Shown here piece after piece: positions 50,560 through 60,446 of a DNA stretch of 64,000 bases (the stretch's first letter is position 1; each line of letters opens with the position of its first letter). The notes beneath the pieces were generated by a model. It was given only the letters and a program-made list of their open reading frames with translations. It was not told the origin of the DNA and searched no databases. The stretch lies in assembly GCF_000092645.1 (NCBI RefSeq), contig NC_014165.1, positions 2,914,001 through 2,978,000 of the forward strand, read 5' to 3'. Origin of the DNA: Thermobispora bispora DSM 43833. GTDB taxonomy: Bacteria; Actinomycetota; Actinomycetes; Streptosporangiales; Streptosporangiaceae. The position numbers were made by a program, and so were the translations under genes.

Positions 50560-51666
50560 CTACGGGCGCCAGATGAGCACCATGGCGCAGTCGTCGTTCT
50601 GCCCGGCCGACATGGTCTGCACGAGCTGGCGGGCCCGGTCCTTGAAGCCCGAGGCGAACTGCCGCTCGGCCTCGCCGAGCAGCCGGTCGAGCCCGCTGTC
50701 GATGTCCCGGCCCGGCTGCTCGACCAGGCCGTCGGTGAAGAGCATGAGCGCGTCGCCCTTGCGCAGCGTGCCCGAGTCGCTCTCGCAGTGCAGCTCGGGC
50801 ACCACCCCCAGCACGACGCCCTTGGCCGTGGAGACCCGCCAGACGCCCGAGCCGGAGTCGAAGCGCACCGCGGGCGGGTGGCCCGCCGAGGTGATCACGT
50901 ACTCCCCGGTGCGCAGATTGAGCCTGAGGTGGACGGCGGTGACGAAGCCCTCATCACCGAGCTGGCGGTGCAGGTAGGCGTTGCACGCGCCGAGGAAGTC
51001 CTCCACCGCGCCGAGCAGGCCGCCGAACACCCCCGACAGCATGAGCGCGCGGGTCCCGGCGTCGACGCCCTTGCCGGCCACGTCGACGAGCGCGACCTCC
51101 ACGCGGTCCCCGTCCCGCATGGACACCACGAAGTCGCCGCCGAAGGAGGACCCGCCCGCCTGCTTGAGCACGACCTTGCCGTCCCAGTCCTTCGGCAGCT
51201 CCGGTAGCTCGCTCTGCCGCTTCAGCCGGTCGCGGAGCTCCAGGAGCATCACGTCGCCCCGCAGCCCCTGAACCCCGAGCTTGCCCCGGGTGCGGGCCAT
51301 GACCCAGGCGAGCGCCGCGGTGAACACCATCGTGATCAGCACCCCGGCGCCCACGCTCCCCGAGACCGCCCCCATGTACGCCAGGGCGGCGGCGACCACG
51401 CAGAGCAGGATCCCCAGGCTGGGCGGCCGGAGCTGCAGCCCGCCGAGGAGCGTGACGAGCACCAGCAAAGAAGGGGAGAACCAGTACGCGGAGACCTGGG
51501 CGCCGAGCACACCGATGATCACGGTGACCGCGATCAGGGTGAGGAGCAGGTTGCGCTCCCTGGCCCATTTCTTCCTCAGAAAACGAACCAGCGGCACCAG
51601 GAACGGGACGCGCACCAGGAACGCGCGCAGGCGGGGAGGGATCAGCGGTGCCGATTGGAACGTCAT
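50560..51666 (-). CDS. Membrane-anchored SpoIIE-family PP2C phosphatase
   Basis: 368 residues. Three or four hydrophobic helices occupy residues about 38-125. The PP2C/SpoIIE domain begins near 145, with GGSSFGGDFV near 171, VDVAGKGVDAGTRALM near 193 (Asp metal ligands), TSAGHPPAVRF near 260 and MLFTDGLVE near 309, ending with GQNDDCAMVLIW. Such enzymes dephosphorylate anti-sigma-factor antagonists; no partner gene lies next to it, though the broken ATPase at 12235 belongs to the same signalling class. The leader is GC-rich and the gene stands alone. Confidence 0.93.
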   Translation of the reverse strand: MTFQSAPLIPPRLRAFLVRVPFLVPLVRFLRKKWARERNLLLTLIAVTVIIGVLGAQVSAYWFSPSLLVLVTLLGGLQLRPPSLGILLCVVAAALAYMGAVSGSVGAGVLITMVFTAALAWVMARTRGKLGVQGLRGDVMLLELRDRLKRQSELPELPKDWDGKVVLKQAGGSSFGGDFVVSMRDGDRVEVALVDVAGKGVDAGTRALMLSGVFGGLLGAVEDFLGACNAYLHRQLGDEGFVTAVHLRLNLRTGEYVITSAGHPPAVRFDSGSGVWRVSTAKGVVLGVVPELHCESDSGTLRKGDALMLFTDGLVEQPGRDIDSGLDRLLGEAERQFASGFKDRARQLVQTMSAGQNDDCAMVLIWRP

Positions 51667-52297
51667 GATGGCCTTGACTGTACTCCTCCGCCCCCTAAGA
51701 CGGCAGCCGCTTGACCACAGCTAGATCATCGGGCCTGATGACCCGGCCCGCCCGCGCCGGCGGGCCGGCGGAGCCGCCGATGACCTCCCGTTCCCGGCTC
51801 CCGGTGGGTGCTTGCTCTCGCGGTCCCGGGCTCCCGATGGGCCACCGAGGTCGCCTGGCGTCCCTCCCGTGACGCGGTCCCCTCAGACCGCGCGGGCCCG
51901 GCCGTCATACCGTCAAGCGATCCCGTACTCAGGCCGTCCCGACCCGGGATCCCGGTAGGGCTCAGGGCGCCCCGGTTCTGGGGTCCCAAGGAAGGCGCAC
52001 ACCGCCCGGCCACGGCCGCCGGCGGGTCGCTCGGCCGCCGGGTGCTCTCCCGGTCCCGGGCTCCCGGCGGACCGCCCCGATCTCGTACCCTCGGGGCATG
52101 GCACTGCGGCACCTGCAGATCACCCCGGCCGTCGCGATGCGGGCCCGCGACGTGTCCCGGCCCACCCGGCGGCACGAGGAGGAGGCCGACCGGCGGCCGC
52201 TCCGCGACGAGGTGTCCCGGCGAAGCGGCCGCGGCAACGGCGAACCCCGCCCGGGCCGGGCCGCCGACCGGCGGCCCGGAGGGACCGGCGGAGCCGC
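51667..52297. other. GC-rich spacer with a short direct repeat
   Basis: No gene is recognised. A 24-base direct repeat (TGCTCTCSCGG plus TCCCGGGCTCCCG) occurs at 51813-51836 and 52043-52066 with one mismatch, and shorter CCCGG-CTCCCGG words recur between them. A 78-codon plus-strand frame from 52098 has no ribosome site or family. Confidence 0.4.
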
Positions 52298-52765
52298 TCA
52301 GGGCAGCGGAGGCAGCTCGCCCGTGGACTCGTAGCCGGCGATCTGCCCGATCCGCCGGACGTGCCGCTCGGCACCGGAGAACGGCGTGGAGAGGAAGACC
52401 TCCACGAAGCGGATCGCCTCCTCCGGGGTGTGCATCCGGGCGCCGATGCTGATCACATTGGCGTCGTTGTGCTCCCTGGCGAGCCGGGCGGTCTCCTCGT
52501 TCCACACCAGGGCGGCGCGGATGCCCCGCACCTTGTTCGCGGCGATCTGCTCGCCGTTCCCGGATCCGCCGATGACGATCCCCAGGCTGCCGGGGTTCTC
52601 CGCCACCCCGCGCGCGGCGCGCAGCACGAACGGCGGGTAGTCGTCCTCGGGGTCGTAGGTGAACGGACCGCAGTCCTCTACCTCGTGGCCTCGCTCCTTG
52701 AGCCAGGCGACGAGACGGTTCTTCAGCTCATGGCCGGCATGGTCGGCACCGATGTAGACACGCAC
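52298..52765 (-). CDS. rpiB: Ribose-5-phosphate isomerase B
   Basis: 155 residues. RpiB interconverts ribose 5-phosphate and ribulose 5-phosphate. The family blocks are YIGADHAGHELKN at the N-terminus, DYPPFVLRAARGV near 43, IVIGGSGNGEQIAANKVRGIRAALVWN near 63-89 (the G-S-G-N-G actinobacterial form instead of G-T-G-x-G, with Ser replacing Cys at the catalytic position as in mycobacterial RpiB) and HNDANVISIGARM near 99. The gene is divergent from def with 122 bases between. Confidence 0.95.
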   Translation of the reverse strand: MRVYIGADHAGHELKNRLVAWLKERGHEVEDCGPFTYDPEDDYPPFVLRAARGVAENPGSLGIVIGGSGNGEQIAANKVRGIRAALVWNEETARLAREHNDANVISIGARMHTPEEAIRFVEVFLSTPFSGAERHVRRIGQIAGYESTGELPPLP

Positions 52766-52887
52766 GGTAGAAGAGTCTCCCAGCCTCCGGGCCGCGGCGC
52801 GGCCACCGCCCCTCCACTACAGTAAGAGGCGCCACCCACTCGTGGTCCTTACCCCGCCTGTGGCGGCCACCCCCACCGAGGAGCGTC

Positions 52888-53376
52888 ATGCACGAGATCC
52901 GTCACATCGGCGACCCGGTGCTGCGCACCCCCGCCGAGCCGGTCACCGAGTTCGACCGGGAGCTGCGCCGGCTCATCGACGAGATGTTCCAGGTGATGTA
53001 CGCCGCCGACGGCGTGGGGCTCGCCGGGCCGCAGATCGGCGTGGGCAAGCGGGTGTTCGTCTACGACATCGTCAACCGCAAGGGCCACGTGGTGAACCCG
53101 GAGCTCACCATCGACGACCCCGAGCAGATCGTCGCCGAGGAGGGCTGCCTCTCGGTCCCCAGCAAGGAGACCGGCAAGCCGCTGTACGCGCCGACGCCGC
53201 GTGCCGCGGGGGTCACCCTGCGCGGGTTCGACCGGCTCGGCCGCCCCATCACCGTGAAGGCGCGGGGCATGCTCGCCCGGTGCTTCCAGCACGAGTTCGA
53301 CCACCTCAACGGCACGCTCTACGTCGACCGGCTGCCCAAGGAGGAGCGCCGCCGGATCCTGCTGCAGACCCCCTGA
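52888..53376 (+). CDS. def: Peptide deformylase
   Basis: 162 residues from ATG 52888 behind GAGGAG. It removes the N-formyl group from nascent proteins with a bound Fe2+ or Zn2+. All three motifs are present: GVGLAGPQIG at 42-51, EEGCLSVP with ligand Cys87, and QHEFDH with His135, Glu136 and His139. The length is slightly short of the mycobacterial form but normal for bacteria. It is convergent with the aldehyde dehydrogenase gene. Confidence 0.97.
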   Translation: MHEIRHIGDPVLRTPAEPVTEFDRELRRLIDEMFQVMYAADGVGLAGPQIGVGKRVFVYDIVNRKGHVVNPELTIDDPEQIVAEEGCLSVPSKETGKPLYAPTPRAAGVTLRGFDRLGRPITVKARGMLARCFQHEFDHLNGTLYVDRLPKEERRRILLQTP

Positions 53377-53382
53377 CGGGCG

Positions 53383-54789
53383 TCACCGCAGCACGGCCTT
53401 GACCTCGAGGTACTCCTCCAGGCCGAACTCGCCGAGCTCGCGGCCGATGCCGGACTGCTTGTAGCCGCCGAACGGCGCCAGCACGTTGAACTTGCCGCCG
53501 TTCACCGCCACCTGCCCGGCGCGCAGCCGCCGCGCCACCTCGAGCGCCTTCTCGTCGCTCTCCGCCCACACCGCGCCCGCGAGGCCGTACGGCGTGCCGT
53601 TGGCGATGGCCACGGCCTCGTCCTCGTCGCGATAGGGGATCACCGCGAGCACCGGGCCGAAGATCTCCTCCTGCTCGATCGTCATCCCCGGCGCCACGTC
53701 GCTGAAGATCGTCGGCTCGACGTAGTAGCCGCGCTCCATCGGGTTGCCCGTGCCGCCGGTCACCAGCCGGGCGCCCTCCTCCAGGCCGCGCTCGATGTAG
53801 CGGACCACCCGCTCCCGCTGGGCGGCCGAGACGAGCGGCCCGAGCCGGGTGCCCTCGGCGAACGGGTCCCCCACCGGGTACTTGCCGGCGAAGCCCGCGG
53901 CGAGCCGTACCGCCTCCGCATAGAAGTCCTGGTGGACGAGCATGCGCGTCCACGCCGAGCAGGTCTGGCCCGAGTTCTGGAACGCGCTCGCCACCCCGAC
54001 CTTCACCGCCCGCTCCAGGTCGGCGCCGGGCAGGATCACGTTCGCCGACTTGCCGCCGAGCTCCAGGGCCACCCGCTTCACCGTCTCGGCCGCGAGCGCC
54101 GCCACCCGCCGGCCGGCCCGGGTCGAGCCGGTGAACGACACCACGTCCACCTCGGGGTGCGCGGCGATCGCCTCGCCCACGACCGGGCCGTAACCGCTCA
54201 CCAGGTTGAACACGCCGCGCGGCAGGCCGATCTCCTCGAAGACGCCGGCGAGCGCGTAGGCGGCGAGCGGCGCCACCTCGCTCGGCTTGAGCACGATCGT
54301 GCACCCCGCCGCGAGCGCCGGGGCCACCTTGCAGACGATCTGGTGGAGCGGGTAGTTCCACGGGGTGATCGCCCCGACCACGCCCGCGGGCTCCTTCAAG
54401 ATCTGGGCGTTCCCCACCGTCCCGGCGTCGAAGGCGTACCGCTGCGCGATCTCGGCGTACGACGAGAGCACCATGGCGGGCATCAGCGTCTGCACCTTGA
54501 GCGCGAACTGCAGCGGAGCGCCCATGTCGGTCGCGATCGTCCGGGCGATCTCGTCGGCGCGCTTGGTCAGCAGGTCCGCCGCGGCGGCCAGGTACTTGGC
54601 GCGTTCGGCCGGGGGCGTCTCCGCCCAGGAGGGGAAGGCGTCGCGGGCGGCGCGCACCGCCGCCTCCACGTCGTCCGGGCTGCCGGCCGGCACCCGGTCG
54701 ATGACCTCCTCGGTCGCGGGATTGATCACATCGATGGCCTCGTCCGAGGCGGACGGGACCCAGGCACCGTTCACATAGAGCTGACGCAT
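53383..54789 (-). CDS. NAD(P)-dependent aldehyde dehydrogenase
   Basis: 468 residues, full length. The cofactor motif FTGSTRAG is near 219, the general base is Glu243 in LELGGKSAN and the nucleophile is Cys277 in [30 protein letters not shown] near 145 and the C-terminal [15 protein letters not shown] near 440 are typical of the broad aldehyde/betaine aldehyde dehydrogenase group. The substrate cannot be read. It is divergent from pepN across a 388-base spacer. Confidence 0.93.
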   Translation of the reverse strand: MRQLYVNGAWVPSASDEAIDVINPATEEVIDRVPAGSPDDVEAAVRAARDAFPSWAETPPAERAKYLAAAADLLTKRADEIARTIATDMGAPLQFALKVQTLMPAMVLSSYAEIAQRYAFDAGTVGNAQILKEPAGVVGAITPWNYPLHQIVCKVAPALAAGCTIVLKPSEVAPLAAYALAGVFEEIGLPRGVFNLVSGYGPVVGEAIAAHPEVDVVSFTGSTRAGRRVAALAAETVKRVALELGGKSANVILPGADLERAVKVGVASAFQNSGQTCSAWTRMLVHQDFYAEAVRLAAGFAGKYPVGDPFAEGTRLGPLVSAAQRERVVRYIERGLEEGARLVTGGTGNPMERGYYVEPTIFSDVAPGMTIEQEEIFGPVLAVIPYRDEDEAVAIANGTPYGLAGAVWAESDEKALEVARRLRAGQVAVNGGKFNVLAPFGGYKQSGIGRELGEFGLEEYLEVKAVLR

Positions 54790-55177
54790 GGGCCCATCCT
54801 CCCCCGCCGGCGCGGAAACGGTAAGGGGTCACCCGCCCGGGACGGCCCGCCGGGAGGGCCCGATCCGGACCGACGCGCCCGCCGCCGGCCCGATCCCGCG
54901 CCCGGCAGGGCGCCGCGCTGCCCCGCTCGCCGAACCCGGGCAGGGGCGCGAACGCCGGGCCCGCCGCCGCGCACCGGCCCCGGCCACCGGGCCGGGCCGA
55001 TCGGTGCGCCGCGGGGCGCGAACGCCGGCCGTGGGCGACCGCCCGCGCCCCGCCCGCCACCTGCGGAGACGGATCATGCAATCACGCGGTGCCGCCGGGG
55101 CATGGCAGGATGCAAGGCGATCCCTTTCGCGACGGGGCGTCGGGGAATCGGGGGACCGAATTCGAATAGGAGAAGGT
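54790..55177. other. Divergent spacer between aldehyde dehydrogenase and pepN
   Basis: Very GC-rich up to 55070, then less so. No gene is seen; the frame open upstream of pepN has arginine/proline-rich nonsense composition. The segment 55120-55170 (GAATCGGGGGACCGAATTCG and a good AGGAGAAGG site) is the likely pepN leader. Confidence 0.45.
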
Positions 55178-57745
55178 GTGGCAGGCAATCTGACACGTGA
55201 CGAGGCACGGGAACGGGCCCGGTTGCTGAAGGTCCACTCCTACCAGGTCGAGCTCGACCTGACCGAGGGTGAGGAGCGGTTCGAGAGCATCACCACGGTC
55301 ACCTTCACCTGCAACCGGCCGGGCGCGGACACCTTCATCGACCTGGCCGGCGCCAAAGTGCGCAAGGTCGAGCTGAACGGCAGAGAGCTCGACGTCCGCG
55401 CCTACGACGCGGAACGGGGACGCTTCCCGCTGCCGGACCTCGCCGAGCACAACGTGCTGCGCATCGACGCCGACGCCTCCTACATGCGCACCGGCGAGGG
55501 TCTGCACCGTTTCGTCGACCCGGTGGACGGCGAGATCTACCTGCACAGCCAGTTCGAGACGGCCGACGCGCACCGGATGTACGCCTGCTTCGACCAGCCC
55601 GACCTCAAGGCGACGTTCGAGCTGACCGTGCTCGCGCCGTCCCACTGGGAGGTGGTATCCAACAACCCGCCGGACTCGATCGAGGAGCTGGAGGAGCACC
55701 GCGGCCGGCACGGCACCCTCCAGGCCGCCAAGCGCTGGCACTTCCCGCCGACGCCGCCGATCTCGACGTACATCACCGCCCTGATCGCCGGGCCGTACGC
55801 GGTCGTGCGGGACGAGCACGACGGCATCCCGCTCGGCATCTACGTGCGGCGGTCGCTCGCCCAGTACCTCGACGCCGACAACATCTTCCAGGTCACCAAG
55901 CAGGGCTTCGACTTCTTCCACCGGGTCTTCGGGCTGCGGTACCCGTTCAAGAAGTACGACCAGCTCTTCGTGCCCGAGTTCAACGCCGGCGCCATGGAGA
56001 ACGCGGGCGCGGTCACCTTCCTGGAGGACTACGTCTTCCGGTCCCGGGTCACCGACGCGATGGTGGAGCGGCGCGCCGAGACCATCCTCCACGAGATGGC
56101 GCACATGTGGTTCGGCGATCTCGTCACCATGCGCTGGTGGGACGACCTCTGGCTGAACGAGTCCTTCGCGACCTACATGTCCGTGCTCTGCCAGGCCGAG
56201 GCCACCCGCTGGGGCAAGGGCGCGTGGACGACGTTCGCCAACGTGGAGAAGGCGTGGGCGTACCGGCAGGACCAGCTCCCGTCCACCCACCCGATCGCGG
56301 CGGACATCCCGGACATCCGGTCCGTCGAGGTCAACTTCGACGGCATCACGTACGCCAAGGGCGCCTCGGTGCTCAAGCAGCTCGTCGCCTACGTCGGCCT
56401 GGACAACTTCCTCGCCGGCGTGCGCGACTACTTCAACGAGCACAAGTGGGGCAACACCACCCTGCAGGACCTGCTGACCGCCCTCGAGCGCACCTCGGGC
56501 CGGGACCTGAGCTCCTGGTCGAAGGAGTGGCTCGAGACCGCGGGGGTGAACACCCTGCGGCCGTCGTTCACCCTCGACGATGAGGGCCGGTTCGCCTCCT
56601 TCGAGGTGCTCCAGGAGGCCCCGGCGGAGCACCCGACGCTCCGCTCGCACCGGATCGCCATCGGCCTCTACTCGATGCAGGACGGCGTGCTGAAGCGGAC
56701 CAAGCGGGTGGAGCTCGACGTGACCGGCGCCCGCACCGCCGTGCCCGAGCTCGTCGGCGAGCGCCGGCCCGACCTGGTGCTCGTCAACGACGACGACCTC
56801 ACCTACGCGAAGATCCGGCTGGACGACCACTCGCTCGCCACCCTGGTGAACGGCGGGATCACCGCGTTCGAGGACTCGCTCCCCCGCGCCCTGTGCTGGG
56901 CGGCCGCGTGGGACATGACCCGCGACGCGGAGATGGCCACCCGGGACTACGTCAAGCTGGTCACCTCGGGCATCGACTCGGTGCGCGACATCACGGTGGT
57001 GCAGAGCGTGCTGCGCCAGGCCCGGCAGGCCGTCCAGCAGTACGCCGACCCGGCGTGGCGGGCGACCGGCCTGGCCGAGCTCGCCTCCGCGCTGCGCCGC
57101 CTGATCGCGTCGGCCGCCCCGGGCTCAGACCACCAGCTCGCGTACGTCAACGCCCTCGCCGCGGTCGCCACCTCCCCGGAGGACCTCGCCTTCCTGCGGG
57201 GCATCCTCGACGGCACCTCCGTGCCCGAGGGCCTCACCGTCGACACCGACCTGCGCTGGACCCTCACCCACGCGCTGGTCGTCGGCGGCGTGCTCGGCGA
57301 GGCGGACATCGACGCCGAGCTGGCCAGGGACGCCACCGCGACCGGTGAGCGCTCGGCCGCGATGTGCCGGGCCGCGATCCCCACGCCCGAGGCCAAGGAG
57401 CGGGCCTGGGCCTCGATCATCGGCGGCAGGCTGAGCAACGCGGTGCTGCGCTCCACGATCCTCGGGTTCGTCGACCCCCACCACGTCGAGCTGCTCGAGC
57501 CGTACGCGGAGAAGTACTTCGCGGAGGTCGACCGGATCTGGCGCGAGTGGACCTCGGACTCGGCGCAGAACTTCGTGGTCGGGTGCTACCCGGCGCTGCT
57601 CATCCGGCCGGAGACGGTGCAGCGGACGCACGAGCACATCGAGCGCGCCCAGCCGCCGGCGGCGCTGCGGCGGCTGCTGCTCGAGGGCGCCGACGGGATC
57701 AGCCGGGCGCTGCGCGCCCAGGCCAAGGACGCCGCCGCGGCTTGA
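55178..57745 (+). CDS. pepN: Aminopeptidase N (M1 family)
   Basis: 855 residues from GTG 55178, chosen for the AGGAGAAGG site directly upstream; the much longer open frame is rejected. The exopeptidase motif GAMEN is at 271-275 and the zinc motif HEMAH at 305-309 with the third ligand Glu328 in WLNESFA. The N-terminal beta domain (about 20-200), the catalytic domain (to about 440) and the C-terminal helical ERAP1-like domain (about 530-855) give the usual actinobacterial size. It is cytoplasmic, with no signal peptide. Confidence 0.96.
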   Translation: MAGNLTRDEARERARLLKVHSYQVELDLTEGEERFESITTVTFTCNRPGADTFIDLAGAKVRKVELNGRELDVRAYDAERGRFPLPDLAEHNVLRIDADASYMRTGEGLHRFVDPVDGEIYLHSQFETADAHRMYACFDQPDLKATFELTVLAPSHWEVVSNNPPDSIEELEEHRGRHGTLQAAKRWHFPPTPPISTYITALIAGPYAVVRDEHDGIPLGIYVRRSLAQYLDADNIFQVTKQGFDFFHRVFGLRYPFKKYDQLFVPEFNAGAMENAGAVTFLEDYVFRSRVTDAMVERRAETILHEMAHMWFGDLVTMRWWDDLWLNESFATYMSVLCQAEATRWGKGAWTTFANVEKAWAYRQDQLPSTHPIAADIPDIRSVEVNFDGITYAKGASVLKQLVAYVGLDNFLAGVRDYFNEHKWGNTTLQDLLTALERTSGRDLSSWSKEWLETAGVNTLRPSFTLDDEGRFASFEVLQEAPAEHPTLRSHRIAIGLYSMQDGVLKRTKRVELDVTGARTAVPELVGERRPDLVLVNDDDLTYAKIRLDDHSLATLVNGGITAFEDSLPRALCWAAAWDMTRDAEMATRDYVKLVTSGIDSVRDITVVQSVLRQARQAVQQYADPAWRATGLAELASALRRLIASAAPGSDHQLAYVNALAAVATSPEDLAFLRGILDGTSVPEGLTVDTDLRWTLTHALVVGGVLGEADIDAELARDATATGERSAAMCRAAIPTPEAKERAWASIIGGRLSNAVLRSTILGFVDPHHVELLEPYAEKYFAEVDRIWREWTSDSAQNFVVGCYPALLIRPETVQRTHEHIERAQPPAALRRLLLEGADGISRALRAQAKDAAAA

Positions 57746-57871
57746 CGCCCGTCCCACCCACGGTGGTGCCCGGCCCCGGCCGGGCACCGGCCCCGGGGCG
57801 GCCGCGCGCCCTCCGGCCCGGTACCCCCGGGGCCGGTCATTGCCAGCCACCGTGGCAGGAGAGTGTGTGCC

Positions 57872-58843
57872 GTGGACTCCGCACGTGACGTTCTCATCGC
57901 CCTCGCCCGGCGGTACGCGTTCGGCGACGTGGGGGCGCTCGCCCGCGCGGTCCTCCCGGACGGCGAACCGGCCCGCCGGGTGGCCGCGGTCTGCGAGTTC
58001 GGCCACCGCCTGCTGACGCTCGACGCCGAGGACTTCGCCAGCGACGCCGACGCCCGGTCGATCCCCGCCGACCTGCGCCGGCGGGCCCGGGCCTGCCACA
58101 TGCCGCAGACGCCGCGCCAGCGGCCCCGGGGCGCCATGGACTCGATGCGCCCGGTCTTCGCCCTGCTCCTCGAGGTGATCGCCATCCGCTGGCGGCGACG
58201 GGAGCTGAGCCCGATGATCGCGGCCGTGCACATCGCGAGCGAGTACCTGCCGCTCCTCGCCTTCGAGCCGGTCCTGGGCCACGCCGGCGACCCCGCCCGG
58301 TGGCCGGCGGGGTTACGGGCGGCCGGGAGCCGGTTCGGGGTGATCGGCGACCGCGAGTGCGCGCACACCAAGGTGGAGCAGTCGGCGGTGGAGCGGACCC
58401 TCCGCGTGGCGCACGAGCCGCAGTCCGGGTGGCTGGCCTACCTCGACCGCCAGCACAGCCACGTGGCCCACGCCCTCGCCACCTGCGTGGCCCGGTGCCG
58501 CCGGCCGTGCACGGCCATGGACTGGGTGAGCGACCGCGACGACCTGGCGGACCGGTGCGCGGCGGCGCTCGCCTTCGCCGACAGCCCGCTGGTCCGGCTC
58601 CGCCACGCCGCACCGGTGGGGCACGGCTTCGGCGTGCCCTCCCCGGAGGAGGTCATGGAGGCGTGGTCGCGCAGCCGGGAGTCGCTGGCCCGGCGCGGCG
58701 GCGCCGGCAAGGCGGCCGAGGAGGAGGACGGGTTCCCGCTCCCCGGGCTGCCCAGCCTCTTCTCGGCGATCGCCGCCGCACCGGTCGAGCCGTCCACGCT
58801 GCTCGCCGACGTCGCCGCGCACCTGGTCGACCTGCTGAGCTGA
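57872..58843 (+). CDS. Hypothetical protein, alanine/arginine-rich
   Basis: 323 residues from GTG 57872, chosen because AGGAG lies ten bases upstream; GTG 57863 is too close to it. The codon bias is clearly coding. The protein is mostly helical, soluble, with a cluster of Cys/His around 150-215 (RECAHTKVEQSA, HSHVAHALATCVARCRRPC) that could bind a metal, but no known pattern fits. No family is recognised. It follows pepN in the same direction after 126 bases and is convergent with the amidase gene. Confidence 0.6.
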   Translation: MDSARDVLIALARRYAFGDVGALARAVLPDGEPARRVAAVCEFGHRLLTLDAEDFASDADARSIPADLRRRARACHMPQTPRQRPRGAMDSMRPVFALLLEVIAIRWRRRELSPMIAAVHIASEYLPLLAFEPVLGHAGDPARWPAGLRAAGSRFGVIGDRECAHTKVEQSAVERTLRVAHEPQSGWLAYLDRQHSHVAHALATCVARCRRPCTAMDWVSDRDDLADRCAAALAFADSPLVRLRHAAPVGHGFGVPSPEEVMEAWSRSRESLARRGGAGKAAEEEDGFPLPGLPSLFSAIAAAPVEPSTLLADVAAHLVDLLS

Positions 58844-58858
58844 GGAGGCCGGGCCGGC

Positions 58859-60286
58859 TCACCAGACCGACGGGCGCCGGTCTCCCCAGAAGCCGCCGAC
58901 GGCCGCCTCGATCTGCGCCGACAGCGAGATGAGGGTGCCCTCGTCCCCGAACCGCCCGGCGAGCATGACCCCGATGGGCAGCCCTTCGTCGGTCCAGTGC
59001 AGCGGGAGGTTGACCGCGGGCTGGCCGCTGACGTTGTACACCGCGGTGAACGGCGCGAACCGCTTCATCCGCTCGAAGGTCTGCTCCGGGTCGTCCCCCT
59101 CCTCGAACCAGCCGATCGGCACCGGCGGCTGGGTGAGGGTCGGGGTGAGCACCGCGTCGTAGGCGTCGGTCGCCTGCAGGGCCAGCCGGGTGGTGAGCTG
59201 GAGCGAGGCCTGCGCCTGCAGGAACTCGGGGGCCGTCACGGCGTGCCCGCGCTCCCGCAGCCAGGCGGTGATCGGCCGCAGCTTGTGCTCGTTCTCCTTG
59301 GCCACCGGGTGCATGCAGGCGAACGTGTACCACATCTTCACGAACTCCGGCACGGTCTCCGCGCCGAACGGCGGGGTGACCTCCTCGACCTCGTGCCCGA
59401 GCGAGACCAGCAGCTCGGTGGCCTTCTCATAGGCGGCGAGCACGTCGGGGTGGACCTCGGCCTCGGGGACCGCGGGCGTGGCGTGGCGGGCGATCCTCAG
59501 CCGGCCCGGCTCCCGGCCCACGTAGGCGGAGAAGGAGCCGAGCTTCGGCGGCGGCGCCCAGTAGTGGTCGCCGGGGTTGTTGTGCGCCATGGCGTCGAGG
59601 AGCGCGGCCGCGTCCGCGACGGTCCGGGAGATGGGGCCGTTGGTGGAGAAACCGGCCAGGTCGGGGATGATCGGGCCGGAGGAGATCCGGCCCCGGCTGG
59701 GCTTGATGCCGTACAGCCCGCAGGCCGAGGCGGGGATGCGGATCGAACCGGCGCCGTCGCTCCCGTGCGCGACCGGGGCGAGCCCGCCGGCGACCGCAGC
59801 CGCCGCTCCCCCGCTCGACCCGCCCGCCGAACGGGAGAGGTCCCAGGGCGTGCGCGCCGGAGGGCACACCGCGGGCTCGGTGTAGCAGGGCAGGCCGAAC
59901 TCGGGGGTGTTGGTCTTGCCCACCATGATCGTCCCGGCCTCGCGGAGCCGCTCCACCACCGCGTCGTCCACGGGCGCCACGAACCCCTCGTACGTGGCCG
60001 AGCCGAAGTAGATCGGCACGTCCTTGACGAGGTTGAGGTCCTTGATCGGCACGGGTACGCCGAGCAGCGGGGGGAGGTCCTCCGGCGGCTCGCGGAGCAC
60101 GCGCGCCTCCTGCTCGCGCGCCTGATCCAGGGCCCGCTCCGCGGTGACGGTGACGAACGCGCCGAGCTCACGGTCGAGGCGTTCGATCCGCTCCAGGTAA
60201 TGCTCGGTTATCTCGACGGGTGAGAGCTCTTTCGACCGGACCGCTTGTGCCTGTTCGAGGGCGGTGAGATCGTGAATCTGTGCCAC
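58859..60286 (-). CDS. Amidase (amidase-signature family)
   Basis: 475 residues from GTG 60286; the upstream in-frame extension to 60379 lacks family similarity. The Ser-cisSer-Lys triad is complete: Lys82 in PVPIKDLN, Ser157 in AGGSSGGAA and Ser181 in GAGSIRIPAS, with the 75- and 24-residue spacings of the family. The C-terminal NVSGQPAVNLPLHWTDEGLPIGVMLAG block is typical. It hydrolyses an unknown amide and is unlikely to be GatA because no gatC or gatB is adjacent. It is divergent from the NERD gene. Confidence 0.93.
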   Translation of the reverse strand: MAQIHDLTALEQAQAVRSKELSPVEITEHYLERIERLDRELGAFVTVTAERALDQAREQEARVLREPPEDLPPLLGVPVPIKDLNLVKDVPIYFGSATYEGFVAPVDDAVVERLREAGTIMVGKTNTPEFGLPCYTEPAVCPPARTPWDLSRSAGGSSGGAAAAVAGGLAPVAHGSDGAGSIRIPASACGLYGIKPSRGRISSGPIIPDLAGFSTNGPISRTVADAAALLDAMAHNNPGDHYWAPPPKLGSFSAYVGREPGRLRIARHATPAVPEAEVHPDVLAAYEKATELLVSLGHEVEEVTPPFGAETVPEFVKMWYTFACMHPVAKENEHKLRPITAWLRERGHAVTAPEFLQAQASLQLTTRLALQATDAYDAVLTPTLTQPPVPIGWFEEGDDPEQTFERMKRFAPFTAVYNVSGQPAVNLPLHWTDEGLPIGVMLAGRFGDEGTLISLSAQIEAAVGGFWGDRRPSVW

Positions 60287-60446
60287 GGATGGAACCGTAT
60301 GCCGGTCCCGCGGGAATATCCAGACACCGCTCGCGCGGGAGCATCCGGGCGAGAATACCCCTGGCGTACGGCCGGGCACCGGCGGATGCGGGGCGACAAA
60401 AGTATGAACTGGATAACACTAGGCAACCCCCGGAGGGCTCATTACG

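Noticed and set aside
52098-52334. 78-codon plus-strand frame with an ATG start
   Set aside because: No ribosome site, and its 3' end overlaps rpiB on the other strand; the composition is random for GC-rich DNA.
51726-52505. 259-codon minus-strand frame next to rpiB
   Set aside because: It overlaps rpiB and consists of repetitive R-E-P-G-T-type sequence derived from short DNA repeats.
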